A stretch of 64,000 nt of DNA from Candidatus Steffania adelgidicola (GCF_020541225.1 NZ_CP045889.1:682001-746000), one strand, 5' to 3'; counted from the stretch's first letter, positions 1 to 10,907 are shown. Program-made: numbers and translations. The notes: generated by a model from the letters alone, not told the origin.

Positions 1-512
1 CCAATACTGAACATTATCAAAATTCAGCTTATATGGCTACATAACTTACTTTTTATATCATCTTGGCTAAGAGCAAGTTTATGTGTTGCGTACTACTTTT
101 CTGTTTTGTTTTCTCTGATACCAATTTATCTTTAATTGCGTGACATATCTAAAATACATAGGAAAATACTCCGATGAATACCACTAAACTATGATCGCTA
201 TGTAAAGTACAATTCTTATTAATTTAGCACATGCTTCTATTCTAGAAGTCTTCCTGTTTGTGTGAGTGATATGATCAAAAATGAATTTTTGATAAAAACA
301 AACCATCATCTCAGGATGCTATAACAAATTTCAGTAAGACTTTAAATAGGGGATGATCCATTATTATTCAATGCATGCTATTGTGTTTATGATAACCATT
401 ACGAAATCATCCCCCCATACCTTGAGTAATTAGCATTAATTTCGAAGATTATGCTTGACTATAAAAACTTAATTTTTTATAATTATTCTGTTTGAGTGAT
501 AAACTAGTTGAT
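1..512. other. Intergenic, no gene recognised
   Basis: AT-rich sequence with no open frame of useful length on either strand. The only structure I noticed is a short tight inverted repeat, ATCAAAAAT and ATTTTTGAT separated by two bases, near 273-292. It contains whatever drives the tRNA-Ser gene that follows, but I could not pick out a convincing promoter. Confidence 0.5.
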
Positions 513-602
513 GGTGAGGTGACCGAGTGGTTAAAGGAGCACGCTTGGAAAGCGTGTATACGCGTAAGTGTATCGAGGGTTCGAATCCCTCTCTCACCGC
601 CA
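513..602 (+). tRNA. tRNA-Ser (anticodon GGA)
   Basis: A complete class II tRNA with encoded CCA. The acceptor stem GGTGAGG pairs with TCTCACC, closing with a G-U pair, followed by discriminator G and CCA. The anticodon loop CTTGGAAAG gives GGA, reading UCC and UCU. The variable arm is long, as expected for serine (TATACGC, loop, then GTGTATC), and the T arm is GAGGG-TTCGAAT-CCCTC. The sequence closely follows enterobacterial tRNA-Ser(GGA). A run of eight T begins about ten bases after the CCA and may help end the transcript. This is the only tRNA I could find in the window. Confidence 0.97.
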
Positions 603-669
603 GGATGATGACCAGTTTTTTTTATTATCACTCCAATGAAGTTAATATTGTTTTTTTTAATATTTTGAG

Positions 670-706
670 ATGGATATAGTATCATATTAGACGATACTAT
701 ATCCAT
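670..706. repeat. 14-bp perfect inverted repeat
   Basis: ATGGATATAGTATC at 670-683 is the exact reverse complement of 693-706, with a 9-base loop. It lies between tRNA-Ser and the 3' end of zwf (convergent). There is no T tract directly after it on either strand, so it is not a classical Rho-independent terminator, though it could stabilise 3' ends of both transcripts. Confidence 0.7.
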
Positions 707-790
707 ATAAGCAGATCATAGAGAAATCGTACATATATTATTTTTTGAAAGTCCTGAAAAGGGATTTCTAGATCAGCGATAGAATATTTT

Positions 791-831
791 ATAGATTCAA
801 GCTTTCTTAGATGAAAGCAGTCTGAATCTAT
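791..831. terminator. Hairpin downstream of zwf
   Basis: Nested inverted repeat just past the zwf stop codon: outer arms ATAGATTCA and TGAATCTAT, inner arms GCTTTC and GAAAGC. The position suggests the 3' end of the zwf transcript. The zwf-strand RNA continues with AAAATATTCT, so the U tract of an intrinsic terminator is missing. Confidence 0.45.
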
Positions 832-842
832 TACGGTAGGAA

Positions 843-2318
843 TCATGCAAACTCATTCCATGAACGTCCATCACGAGTAATCATCGTGCCAGATGCTACT
901 GGTCCCCAGGTGCCCGATGGATAAGGTTTGGGAGCGGCATGGTCTGATGACCATGCTTCTATAATTGAATCGACCCATTTCCATGCCTCTTCTACTTCGT
1001 CACGGCGAACAAATAGCGCTTGAATGCCACGCATGGTTTCTAACAGCAACCGTTCATAAGCGTCGGAAAGATGCGCCTGATTAAAAGTTTCACTAAAGCT
1101 CAGATCTAATTTCGTAGTCTGTAGACGATGTTTATGATCCAAACCTGGTACCTTATTTAAAATTTGAATATCCATTCCTTCATCCGGCTGTAAACGTATA
1201 GTCAATTTATTCTGTGGTAATTCCTGATAGGAATTACGAAATAGATTCAGTGCCGGTTTTTTAAAAAAAACTACTACTTCAGAGCATTTAGTTGGTAAAC
1301 GCTTTCCAGTACGTAGATAAAACGGTACGCCTGCCCATCGCCAGTTATCAATATCAACGCGGAGGGATACGAAAGTTTCTGTTTGGCTATTCTTATTTGC
1401 GCCCTCTTCTTCTAAGTAACCAGGTACTTTTACCCCCTGAATAAATCCGCTCGTATATTGCCCACGAACAGTAGTATCATGCACGTTGTTACGATCTATA
1501 AGACGTAGTGAACGCAACACTTTTACTTTTTCATCACGGATACGATCAGTAGTGAGATCCGAGGGAGGGGACATGGCTATCATGGTTAGAATTTGTAAAA
1601 GATGGCTTTGAATCATGTCACGCATTTGGCCAGCTTTATCAAAATAACCCCACCGGTTTTCAATGCCGACCTCTTCGGCAACTGTAATTTGAACATGATC
1701 GATGGTGCGATTATCCCAATTTGAGACAAAAAGAGAATTAGCAAAACGTAATGCCAATAAATTTAACACGGTTTCTTTGCCTAAATAATGGTCAATACGA
1801 TAAACCTGGCTCTCGTTAAAGTATTCAGCGACCTGATCGTTGATTATCTTTGAAGAAGCTAGATTAGTTCCTAGCGGTTTTTCCATGACCACCCGGCTTG
1901 GTTCCCGATTTAAACCGGCTTCACCTAGACCCTTACAGATTGCTCCAAAAGTTGTAGGAGGCACGGCAAAGTAATTGACTGTTATCCTTGTCTGCTGATT
2001 TAATTTTTCACCTATTCGACTAAAATTCTTACTCTCGTTAACATCTAAATTAGAGAAATCTAGTCGGGCGCTTAAGGTGTTCCAGACTTTATCTTCAATA
2101 GGCTCATTCATGAAGGTTTCTAAAGCTTCATGCACAACTTTGGTATAAGTATGCATGTCCCAGGCTATACGACCCACGCCAATAATTCGGGTATCTGGGT
2201 GAAGTGAACCTGCCTTTTCTAGCTGATATAACGAGGGCAATAATTTTCGCCTCGCTAGATCGCCTTTCGCGCCAAAAATAACTAGATCACAGGGCGGGAG
2301 TATAGATGTTTTCGACAT
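843..2318 (-). CDS. zwf: Glucose-6-phosphate 1-dehydrogenase
   Basis: Catalyses the first step of the oxidative pentose phosphate pathway, glucose-6-phosphate to 6-phosphogluconolactone with NADPH formation, in the cytosol. The 491 residues equal the E. coli length. The N-terminal dinucleotide motif GAKGDLARRKL and the active-site motif RIDHYLGKE are intact, and the C terminus ends RDGRSWNEF as in E. coli. I start it at MSKTSILPPCD, because AGGAGAA sits a few bases upstream and homology begins there; the frame stays open 27 codons further up. In E. coli the divergent neighbour is hexR, which encodes its repressor. That gene is broken here, so zwf has probably lost HexR control (inference). 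Confidence 0.97.
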   Translation of the reverse strand: MSKTSILPPCDLVIFGAKGDLARRKLLPSLYQLEKAGSLHPDTRIIGVGRIAWDMHTYTKVVHEALETFMNEPIEDKVWNTLSARLDFSNLDVNESKNFSRIGEKLNQQTRITVNYFAVPPTTFGAICKGLGEAGLNREPSRVVMEKPLGTNLASSKIINDQVAEYFNESQVYRIDHYLGKETVLNLLALRFANSLFVSNWDNRTIDHVQITVAEEVGIENRWGYFDKAGQMRDMIQSHLLQILTMIAMSPPSDLTTDRIRDEKVKVLRSLRLIDRNNVHDTTVRGQYTSGFIQGVKVPGYLEEEGANKNSQTETFVSLRVDIDNWRWAGVPFYLRTGKRLPTKCSEVVVFFKKPALNLFRNSYQELPQNKLTIRLQPDEGMDIQILNKVPGLDHKHRLQTTKLDLSFSETFNQAHLSDAYERLLLETMRGIQALFVRRDEVEEAWKWVDSIIEAWSSDHAAPKPYPSGTWGPVASGTMITRDGRSWNEFA

Positions 2319-2589
2319 ATTCTTCTCCTGGTGTAGAGTTTGTATTTTTTTACATAGTGTGAGTGTTGTCGATTTAATTGTCACATATAATATGAGCATC
2401 TAATTCTCAAGAGGTATTATACTTAAATTTATTTGTAATCATGTAATTTATTAATAATATTGTGGTTGTTTTACTGCTTTAAAAGTTAGATACTGACTTG
2501 ACCTTGGGAAAAAGGTCAAGGGGCTTATTAGTTTTTCTGCCTTTTACTACCAACTCAGAGTATGATTTGATTATATCAGTGATATTTTT
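2319..2589. other. zwf-hexR intergenic region
   Basis: AT-rich divergent promoter region between zwf and the decayed hexR. I see no confident promoter. TGTATTTTTTTACA at 2341-2354 resembles a palindrome of the HexR type but has a 6-base rather than a 7-base centre. Confidence 0.4.
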
Positions 2590-3375
2590 TCTTTTTGTGA
2601 AATTGGCAAAATCCATACGTAACGTTGTGGAAATCATCCTGCTCTCTCTCCAAAGTGCTATACATGTCAGCATCACCATCCTTGCCCGAATAGCTAATGT
2701 TAGTGGATTAACCGTAAATAGTTTTTACTGGCATTTTGGATAAAAGGGATCTCCAGGTTTTAAATTATATTTGCGCAGAGTCTGATGAATAAACAACCGT
2801 ATATCAATTATAATATCAATGCAGATTAGCGTGTCGCTTCTAATACTTATAAACTCTTGTAGTTTGGTATTCCAAGTCTAAAAGACGTTAGAAAATTTGA
2901 GATGGCTTTACTAGCGTTCTTGATACAAAAATAGAGGATTGCCTTTTTGGGTTAGCGGCAGTGCGCATGATGCAATGAATAAGTTGTTTGTTTCAGGCGT
3001 TGCCTGGTTAAGTCAAAAAGATTGTATCGTAAAGGAAATCAGCTGTATAAATTTTACTGAAGATGATCCTATGGTATTAATTTCCATCCTGGAAATACAA
3101 AAACTTGATAGAACTATCAGTGGTAGCGTTCTGAAATAATAATGCTACGGTTATCGGCATGAATTCATCGTGCTTGGTGTACTACCATAAGGAGGCTTCA
3201 TTAAGCCTAGTGATAGACGTGAGAAAAATAAGGATGTGGTTATGCCGATAACATTAGGTCTCGCGAAGTTAATTTAAATCCATAGGTTGGAAATCAGCTT
3301 TAAGCGACACTGCCGGAATAAAGTAAAACAAACTAATAATTCCTTAAAGAATCGCGCTTAATTACACAGAACCAT
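2590..3375 (+). pseudogene. hexR: hexR (RpiR-family regulator) pseudogene
   Basis: Decayed copy of the HexR repressor of zwf and Entner-Doudoroff genes, in the E. coli position between zwf and pykA. Translated pieces in different frames follow the protein in order: LAKSIRNVVEIIL then ANVSGLTVNSF (helix-turn-helix domain, E. coli LSKSERKVAEVIL and ANVSEPTVNRF); SPGFKLYL; SAHDAMNKLF (E. coli AVAHDAMNKFF, sugar-phosphate-binding SIS domain); DDPMVLIS; LSLVIDV; and DVVMPITLGLAKLI (E. coli DIYMPMVSRLAQLT). Stops and frameshifts separate them, and no frame covers more than part of the protein. The order and spacing make the identification firm. Confidence 0.9.
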
Positions 3376-3552
3376 AATTTTAACGAAGACATCTAGGGAA
3401 ATCTTTTCCCCTTCTCCGGTGGCTTGGCTACTGCGAGAAGGCTTTTAGCAACAGGGATGACTCTCCGCGAGAACCGATTAAATGTTTATCAACTCACCGG
3501 AGCAGTCTTTTTTGTTGCAACAACACCATTGCCTACGCCAACGGAGTTATGC

Positions 3553-4995
3553 ATGTCTAGACGCCTAAGAAGAACTAAAATTGTCACCACGCTCGGCCCT
3601 GCTACCGATCGCGATAATAATCTCGAAAAAGTAATCGCTGCTGGCGCTAATGTTGTGCGCCTGAATTTTTCACATGGAAGCGCAAAGGAACATCTTCTAC
3701 GTGCACAAAAAGTGCGTGAAATCTCAGCCCGTCTCGGCCATCATGTAGCGATACTCGGCGATTTACAAGGACCTAAAATTCGCGTTTCGACGTTTCGAGA
3801 AGGAAAAATTTTTCTGAATGTTGGTGAAGAATTTTTACTGGATGGATGGTTAGGTTGTGGAGAAGGCGATCGTGAACGAGTAGGTATTGACTATAAAGGC
3901 TTACCAGATGACGTCATACCCAATGATATCCTTCTGCTAGACGATGGGCGCGTACAGCTTAAAGTTCTAAAAGTTCAGGGTATTAGGGTGTATACCCAAG
4001 TCATGGTAGGAGGCCCCCTGTCTAACAACAAAGGCATTAATAAGCGTGGAGGTGGTTTATCCGCTAAGGCTCTAACTGAAAAAGATAAAGCCGATATCAT
4101 TACCGCCGCAGCAATCGGTGTTGATTACCTTGCTGTTTCTTTTCCCCGTACTGGTGAGGATCTAAATTACGCGCGTCAACTGGCTCGTGACGCGGGTAGC
4201 CATGCCAAAATTGTTTCAAAAGTGGAGCGAGCCGAAGCTGTAGCTAGCGAGGAAGCCATGGACGATATTATTCTCGCCTCGGATGTCGTGATGGTGGCTC
4301 GAGGTGATTTAGGTGTAGAAATCGGAGATCCCGAACTGGTAGGGATACAAAAGAAACTGATCTGCCGTGCTCGTACACTTAACCGCGCCGTGATTACTGC
4401 AACACAGATGATGGAATCAATGATTACCAATCCAATGCCCACTCGAGCTGAAGTAATGGATGTGGCTAACGCGGTGCTGGACGGCACTGATGCAGTCATG
4501 CTTTCAGCTGAAACCGCAGCGGGGAAGTATCCTGCTGAAACTGTAGCCGCAATGGCTAGTGTCTGTCTGGGAGCGGAGAAAATTCCCAGTATTAACGTTT
4601 CAAAACATCGGCTTAACATTCAGTTCGATAATATTGAAGAAGCTATTTCTATGTCGGCAATGTATGCCGCTAATCATCTGAAAGGGATTAGCGCAATCAT
4701 CTCAATTACGGAATCAGGCCGCACTGCACTTATGATGTCCCGTATCAGCTCGAGTCTGCCAATCTTTGCTCTTTCTCGTCACGAGCATACCCTAAAGCTA
4801 ACTGCTCTCTATCGCGGTGTGACACCGGTATTTTTTGAGATCGCTGGTGAAGGAGTGACGGCAGCGATTCAAACTACCAGTTTACTACGCGATAAAGGTT
4901 TTTTAATGTCTGGAGATCTGGTAGTGATTACCCAAGGCGACGTCATGGATAGAGCAGGCACTACCAATATCAGTCGTATCTTGCGAGTAGAGTGA
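3553..4995 (+). CDS. pykA: Pyruvate kinase II
   Basis: Converts phosphoenolpyruvate and ADP to pyruvate and ATP in the last step of glycolysis. The 480 residues match E. coli PykA in length and nearly throughout in sequence; it begins [19 protein letters not shown], which marks PykA rather than PykF. The nucleotide and metal-binding region [10 protein letters not shown] and the signature [10 protein letters not shown] are intact. The frame is open 43 codons upstream, but homology starts at the ATG at 3553, preceded by GGAG. The convergent neighbour in E. coli is lpxM; only possible traces remain here. Confidence 0.97.
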   Translation: MSRRLRRTKIVTTLGPATDRDNNLEKVIAAGANVVRLNFSHGSAKEHLLRAQKVREISARLGHHVAILGDLQGPKIRVSTFREGKIFLNVGEEFLLDGWLGCGEGDRERVGIDYKGLPDDVIPNDILLLDDGRVQLKVLKVQGIRVYTQVMVGGPLSNNKGINKRGGGLSAKALTEKDKADIITAAAIGVDYLAVSFPRTGEDLNYARQLARDAGSHAKIVSKVERAEAVASEEAMDDIILASDVVMVARGDLGVEIGDPELVGIQKKLICRARTLNRAVITATQMMESMITNPMPTRAEVMDVANAVLDGTDAVMLSAETAAGKYPAETVAAMASVCLGAEKIPSINVSKHRLNIQFDNIEEAISMSAMYAANHLKGISAIISITESGRTALMMSRISSSLPIFALSRHEHTLKLTALYRGVTPVFFEIAGEGVTAAIQTTSLLRDKGFLMSGDLVVITQGDVMDRAGTTNISRILRVE

Positions 4996-5773
4996 CTGGA
5001 AAGAGCATGTAAATTATATAGCCTATACTGATGAATATATCCCCTCTTAAGGAAGATTGATTTGACAGAGTCTTATATAGGTGAGCGAGAGAGGACAACA
5101 CTGAGTATTGCGATTCAACTTCACATGCATATAAGACACCATGAAACCACAGTTGCGAGAATTGTCTACGCAGAGGGGGGGGTTAAGTAGAGTGGAAAGT
5201 TACTCTTCACCAATCGTTTTCTTGCTGGTGAGAGGGAGATATAGACAAGCAATTAACATTAATTTATTTTTTATCCGATACCCTATTTTAAACTTGGCGC
5301 TAAAATATTGCCGTTAGTAAATTATTTTCCTGCTTTCTTATTTTCAAGCACAGGCACTCGTATCTGTTTGGTATCAATAGCATTTTCCTTTATTTCAGGA
5401 CTCTCTAAAAACTGTTTTATTATAAGGAACAAGCTTATTTTTTTTAAAATAATAAAAACTATAATCAGGTATTATTCCTTCTGAGTATATAGAGACAAAC
5501 GCACATAAAAGGTATCCGTGTAATGGAAATCCGTGTTAGCAGCTTATAGCTAATCAAAAAATATAGGTTCTCATTTGGCCTGATCGTAGGGTATAATTTT
5601 TCACGATATTCGAGATATGAGGGGCTCGAACTAAAGAAGTTAATATACTATCTGTTATCTCTTAAAAAATTTTAGACAATTGAATTTCTGATTTTCCTAG
5701 AAAGATATGATGTAACTTAATGATGTTGGATAGCCACGCCTAGTGTCACTAGTAACACCTTAAGGTAAAAATT
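4996..5773. other. Noncoding; possible lpxM remnant near 5000-5160 (-)
   Basis: No intact gene. On the minus strand just after pykA, a stretch can be aligned weakly with the 3' end of E. coli lpxM, which sits there in the ancestral order (for example KRGYIHQY against KRKDLYPIK, preceded by a TYI/TWI match). This is a suggestion from synteny plus short matches, not proof. A 37-codon open stretch on the minus strand near 5310-5430, containing IDTKQIRVPVLENKK, was not recognised. Confidence 0.3.
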
Positions 5774-6601
5774 ATGAAACATTATGATCAACTAACACTC
5801 GGAAAATCGACTACCTATCCTCAGTACTATAATCCCTCACTACTGCAAACAGTACCGCGTACTATCAACCGAGATTTACTAGGATTAAAAGCATACTCCT
5901 TGCCTTTTCATGGAGAAGATATCTGGAATCTATATGAACTCTCTTGGCTTAACGATTCGGGTCTTCCTCAGGTAGCGATTGGTAAAGTTGTTTTACAGGC
6001 CACTAGCAAAAATTTGATTGAATCCAAAAGTTTTAAATTGTATTTAAATAGCTTTAACCAAACCCGAATTTCCTCTCATGAAGCAGTACGTGTACAACTA
6101 AATAAGGACCTGTCTCAGTGCACCGCTAGTGACGTAGAGGTCACGTTACACAGACTGACAGAGTTCTCGGATAGCGCAATCCTAGACTTAGAGGGTGAAT
6201 GTATCGACCATCAATCTATTCATATTGACAATTACAGGTTGACTAACAGTTGGTTAAAAGGAGCCGCCGTCGGTGCGGTGGTCAACGAAACCCTAGTTAG
6301 CCATTTGTTAAAGTCAAATTGTCTAATAACCAATCAGCCAGATTGGGGATCAGTGCAAATCTGTTATCAGGGTGCTCGCATCAACCGCGAGGCGCTATTA
6401 CGCTATTTGGTTTCTTTTCGTCAGCATAATGAGTTCCATGAACAATGCGTAGAGCGCATTTTCTGTGATCTGATGCAGTTTTGCCAACCTGAGTTCCTAT
6501 CAGTATATGCCCGCTATACACGCCGCGGTGGGCTAGATATTAATCCTTGGCGAAGTAATACATGCTTTTCACCGGTAATAGGGCGACTTGCGCGGCAATA
6601 G
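5774..6601 (+). CDS. queF: NADPH-dependent preQ0 reductase (7-cyano-7-deazaguanine reductase)
   Basis: Reduces the nitrile preQ0 to preQ1 on the path to queuosine, a modified base of tRNA anticodons. At 275 residues it is close to the 282 of E. coli QueF, and both T-fold halves of the long YqcD type are present. Visible landmarks are [19 protein letters not shown] (substrate-pocket region), [13 protein letters not shown] with the catalytic cysteine and the conserved aspartate, and [13 protein letters not shown]. The C terminus [14 protein letters not shown] is conserved. It stands alone, with decayed DNA before it and convergent aroH after it. Keeping a tRNA-modification enzyme implies that tgt and queA remain elsewhere (inference). 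Confidence 0.97.
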   Translation: MKHYDQLTLGKSTTYPQYYNPSLLQTVPRTINRDLLGLKAYSLPFHGEDIWNLYELSWLNDSGLPQVAIGKVVLQATSKNLIESKSFKLYLNSFNQTRISSHEAVRVQLNKDLSQCTASDVEVTLHRLTEFSDSAILDLEGECIDHQSIHIDNYRLTNSWLKGAAVGAVVNETLVSHLLKSNCLITNQPDWGSVQICYQGARINREALLRYLVSFRQHNEFHEQCVERIFCDLMQFCQPEFLSVYARYTRRGGLDINPWRSNTCFSPVIGRLARQ

Positions 6602-6689
6602 TGTATTTCTAAGCGAAAATTTTTTCGTATTTCTCCCATCACTGCTGATGATTAGCAATCATATAGTAACTAGACTTTCTAAACTCACC

Positions 6690-7736
6690 TTAGAAACGGG
6701 AATCTACTGTATCCTTTAAGATTGCTAGCAGAGTTTCACTCTCTTCCCAGCCAAGGCAAGGATCAGTAATAGATTGACCGTAGATAAGAGATTTATTCTG
6801 GCATAAATTCTGATTACCGGACAGGAGATTGCTCTCAATCATTACCCCTACTACCTGACGACTACCAGATTTTAATTGTTGGCAGAGCACACGTGCAACA
6901 TCTAGCTGTCGTAAATATTGTTTCTGGCTGTTGCCATGACTGAGGTCCACTATTAGATGAGCTGGCAACCCAAAACACGTCAGCTGTGTACAGGCATTAG
7001 TAATACTCTCTAGATGGTAATTGGGTATTTTTCCACCACGCATGATAATATGCCCATATGGGTTTCCATGAGTTTGAGAAATCGTCATTTGGCCGTATTT
7101 ATTTGGCGATAGAAGCAAATGAGAGGCACGGGCGGCTCGAATGGCGTCTATTGCTATTTGAATATTACCATCTGTACCGTTTTTAAAACCAATCGGACAG
7201 GGTAGCGCCGATGCCATTTCACGATGGATTTGACTTTCAGTTGTACGTGCGCCGATAGCCCCCCAGCTGATTAGCTCGGCTATATATTGCCCGGTAACCA
7301 TATCCAAAAATTCAGTAGCAGTTGGTAAGTTTAACTCGTTGACTGCGAGTAATAGTCGGCGGGCGAGCTCTAACCCATCATTTACCCGGAAACTACCGTC
7401 CAGCCCGGGATCAGTAATTAATCCCTTCCATCCCACTACAGTGCGTGGTTTTTCAAAATAGGTGCGCATTAAAATTTCTAATCGATCCTGGTATTTTTCT
7501 CGCAGCGGACTAAGTCGACGAGCGTACTCTATCGCTGCATCAGTATCGTGAATAGAACAAGGCCCTATAATAACTAGAAGGCGTCGATCTTCACCCTGAA
7601 GAATGCGTTTGATACGTTTTCGTACCCGTAAAATACTTTCAGTAATTTCCGCACTTATTGGCAAGGCGGCAGCTAGCGCAGCAGGAGTGATCAATGGTTC
7701 AATGTGCCGCATACGCAGTTCATCTGTCTTTTGCAT
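6690..7736 (-). CDS. aroH: 3-deoxy-D-arabino-heptulosonate 7-phosphate synthase, Trp-type
   Basis: Condenses phosphoenolpyruvate with erythrose-4-phosphate, the entry step to chorismate and aromatic amino acids. The 348 residues equal E. coli AroH. It matches AroH better than AroF or AroG, for example TDELR at the start, DMVTGQYIAELISWGAIGAR, and LTYGQSITDPCLGWE-like residues near the end. GPCSIHD, the PRTVVGWKGL loop and FKNGTDG are intact. I saw no clear TrpR operator upstream. A gene for the first shikimate step suggests that aromatic amino acids are made for the host or the cell (inference). Confidence 0.95.
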   Translation of the reverse strand: MQKTDELRMRHIEPLITPAALAAALPISAEITESILRVRKRIKRILQGEDRRLLVIIGPCSIHDTDAAIEYARRLSPLREKYQDRLEILMRTYFEKPRTVVGWKGLITDPGLDGSFRVNDGLELARRLLLAVNELNLPTATEFLDMVTGQYIAELISWGAIGARTTESQIHREMASALPCPIGFKNGTDGNIQIAIDAIRAARASHLLLSPNKYGQMTISQTHGNPYGHIIMRGGKIPNYHLESITNACTQLTCFGLPAHLIVDLSHGNSQKQYLRQLDVARVLCQQLKSGSRQVVGVMIESNLLSGNQNLCQNKSLIYGQSITDPCLGWEESETLLAILKDTVDSRF

Positions 7737-8399
7737 ATTTATCTCTAAAATAGGGACTCATTGCGGTGGAGTTACCAGGGAGTATAAAGGCTTACGATAC
7801 CCTAACCGCCGATGAATTCAACCTTACTTGGCAAATTTTTCTAATGTATTCGGGAGCTTGTTTCTAAATATAGCTATAATGTTTGAAATAATTCCTTATT
7901 TCATAATGAGTGCTTGTTAAAGCACTATTTTGGATATTGTTATCGCGAAAAGTGATGCACTCTTAATTAATTTTTAAATTTATCTGTTTTAAACAGAAAA
8001 TGATTTTTATCAAGCATATAACTTTAACTGTGTATTATGTTTTTATAGACTGTAATAAGGCACGATAAGTCCGTGACTTATTTGTGATTAAGTGATATAC
8101 GTTGAGAGCGTAGTATGTTTTCTAGTAATAGATATTTATCTTGTATTTTACGTATACCCCTATTGGGGTAAAACGAGACAATGTCTATTTCATTACTACA
8201 TAAAATGCTCGATGTCAATCGATTGTCGATTAAATCTCATAACGCTTACTTGGTGATTCAATACTCTCATTACCATTATATTACTGTGTATCTAAATCAA
8301 TCAAGTTAATTATATAAATATTCCCTTAAGATTGAGTTTTTACGCTATAGCAGCTATATACCGATTAATCTGGTTTAAATGGGAAGATAAATATATCGA

Positions 8400-8425
8400 T
8401 GTATTTTATTTCCTTATAAAATACA
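8400..8425. repeat. 10-bp perfect hairpin
   Basis: TGTATTTTAT and ATAAAATACA with a 6-base loop inside the 7.7-11.1 kb desert. It is followed at once by CCCTTAAAAAGGG, a second short hairpin. Confidence 0.5.
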
Positions 8426-8544
8426 CCCTTAAAAAGGGGATTCTATCATCCTCATTAGATTTCTTTTAGATGTTTTAATAAACGTGAAGAATTGAATATC
8501 ATTCCATACTATTGTTATAGACATGGGCTCATCACTTCTAAAAA

Positions 8545-8570
8545 TAAACATTTTTTCGTAAAAATGTTTA
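8545..8570. repeat. 11-bp perfect hairpin, TCGT loop
   Basis: TAAACATTTTT and AAAAATGTTTA enclose the tetraloop TCGT. Seen directly; function unknown. No gene is adjacent. Confidence 0.55.
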
Positions 8571-9005
8571 CTCAGAGAGGTAAATTAAAGTAATTTAATT
8601 CTGTTTTAGTGATATTTTCCAGGTATATCACTCAGTCCAGTCTCTTAAAATAGTCTAAAAGACTAGACATTAGTTGTCTAAGATATTAACTTGTTTTTAA
8701 TTAGAATTACATGTAATTACTATGGTTGATAACTGTATTGATTTTAAAATATAAGTGAAGGTTTTTCGTGTGTTCCAGTATAAATCCCAATAAAGGATGG
8801 TTTGTTAGAGATGATCTTTATTTTATATATATGACTATTTTAGTCTGCTTTACAGCAGGGGGCAATCTGCTAAGACTGTAGTATAACTACATTATAAATA
8901 AACTTGTAACATTTTTAAAACTCTCGTCTGAGAAAGCATGTTCTTTAGATGAAATCGTATTGGATTTAAGAAACTTCGAAGTCCGTAGTATTGCACGATA
9001 AAATC

Positions 9006-9030
9006 TTTTCTGTTTTTAAAAAACAGAAAA
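9006..9030. repeat. 12-bp near-continuous palindrome
   Basis: TTTTCTGTTTTT followed by A and its exact reverse complement AAAAACAGAAAA. As DNA it is a palindrome; as RNA the loop must open by a few base pairs. It could act as a bidirectional terminator of lost genes. Confidence 0.5.
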
Positions 9031-10886
9031 CACTCAATACACACAACCTTATTTTACTACTAAAATGCAATAAATGCATCTCCTAGATGCTATTTTTCTA
9101 CGCAAAATGGATAATCCATACATATCTTGTTATTTTCATTATAATTTGATGCTTTGGTGTGTAAGACGCTGTGTGATGTTTATTGTTATAGGAATATACA
9201 AGAACTTATTGAATCACGCGTTCTATCATAATAAGAAGAGGCCACCATAATCGTAATGATAGAAAATATTGCATACCCACAGTCACATTCATATGACTGG
9301 ATTCTTTATTTCAGATAATATATCATTATCTGTTTATATTTTCTATTTTGCAAATGGATTCGTTTGTTAAATTGAGAGAAAGAAAAAATTTGGAGCGTTC
9401 ATATACTCCCTAGCTATTAGTAATACAAAAAAATGCTTTTTCGAACAGGGGAGAATATCCTCTAAAAAAAGAAGAAATATAATTAAAATTTTCAATATGA
9501 TTATATTGTTGTTTGTGTATCAGAAATTTTGATAGTTTTTACCATTTCTAACATCCAAGGTGATAATAACGAGAGATGATGGCAAGATTTAATCTTGAAT
9601 TACATCTCTTAATAACGATCTAATTTTAATTAGTATCGCAGATCTATGTAGTTGTTTAGTATTCCAAGATACCTTTAAGTTCATTATTAAATACGTTAAT
9701 CAGTAATGTAATTTAATTAGTAAAGCAATTATTTTAATAAGCTTTATGTGATGAACTTAATAAGTTTTCCTTAAAATAAGGATCGCTATCTGTTTCAGCA
9801 CGATTTAATATTCATGAACTATTTTCATAGTTTTTATATTAAAATAAAATTTAATTATTATTAAGGGATAAAAAAAATAAGCTAATTCCGTGCACAACAA
9901 ATATTGTATCTACCTTTTTTTTAAAACTATAAGATTTCTATAAAACAGAAAGAGTACCAATTAGTTATTATTTAAACTAAAGTGATTTGACTATTTTTCT
10001 AGATTTCTTACCTATAACGTTTATTTTATGTTTATATAGAAAGCTAAACTCTATTTAGATTACCAAATCCGTTTAATCGCAATCATTCAACTATAATATT
10101 TGTTTTCGGATGTGTCTTGGGGTTACTCTTTCCTTCTATTAATATGAGTTTTTTATCAAATTATCTAACTAAGGGATCACTGCACTTATACAAACCACTT
10201 TAGTTAACCTAATAAAATCAGTCTCCATGATTAACCGTGTTTTTATTTGTATATTGTAGGTCTCTTTATTTTGATAATATCTTGTAGATCGATAATAACT
10301 TCCCCATATAGATTTTACTTTTCATTTGAATTCAATTAGATTTGGTTTTAATAAACATATGGACTAATACGCGTACCTAACATTCTTCAAAAGATTATTG
10401 GAAGAGAACGCGATGGGAATGGAGTTCTTGATGTGTTCTTATTTCAACCAGATCAGAAGAACTGGGTTGTGTTTATAGATACTTGCCTTTCAATTAAGAG
10501 AGAAATATTTCTTTTATTAAAAACTGTTCACTTGTCTGATTAAGATGATTTTACTTCATTTCTCATGAAACTTGGAGCATATCAATTATGTGCTAGACTT
10601 TTCTACCCTCCAATATTTATTAGATTACTTGCTGATATATTCATATTGAAGATGGTGAATTGTTTTTTTTGAGAAATACCTTATTATCTCCCGACTTCCG
10701 CAAGTCCTACCCCGGGCTGACTTCGGGAGCGCATTCGATTTTATAGCCGAAGTGGGCAGAATATCAACCAAATGTATTGAAAGATTATTTCTTTATTACT
10801 TTAAATTATATTAAGTTGATATGGTTATAATCAAAAAGCTAAAATTCTGTTATCCAAACTTAGTGGCTAAGCTATATCATTCACTG

Positions 10887-10907
10887 AATCAGCATATAAT
10901 GCTGATT
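10887..10907 (+). terminator. 9-bp hairpin followed by TTTTG
   Basis: AATCAGCAT, loop ATA, ATGCTGATT, then TTGAAC on the plus strand. It lies about 200 bases past the argS stop. It may be a relic terminator of a lost plus-strand gene or a distal one for argS. Confidence 0.4.

Noticed and set aside
449-706. 85-codon minus-strand frame covering tRNA-Ser
   Set aside because: Antisense to a complete tRNA; the familiar [12 protein letters not shown]-like peptide is the known artefact of translating tRNA-Ser backwards.
2341-2354. TGTATTTTTTTACA as a HexR operator
   Set aside because: The centre is 6 rather than 7 bases, it lies within the zwf leader, and hexR itself is broken; TGTA and TACA are common in AT-rich DNA.
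3424-3552. N-terminal extension of PykA from a TTG at 3424
   Set aside because: The 43 extra residues have no homology; E. coli PykA begins at the downstream ATG.
4176-4619. 147-codon open frame antisense to pykA
   Set aside because: It lies wholly inside pykA, has a composition typical of a mirrored frame (Ser, Ala, Thr, Ile rich) and no recognisable motif or ribosome site.
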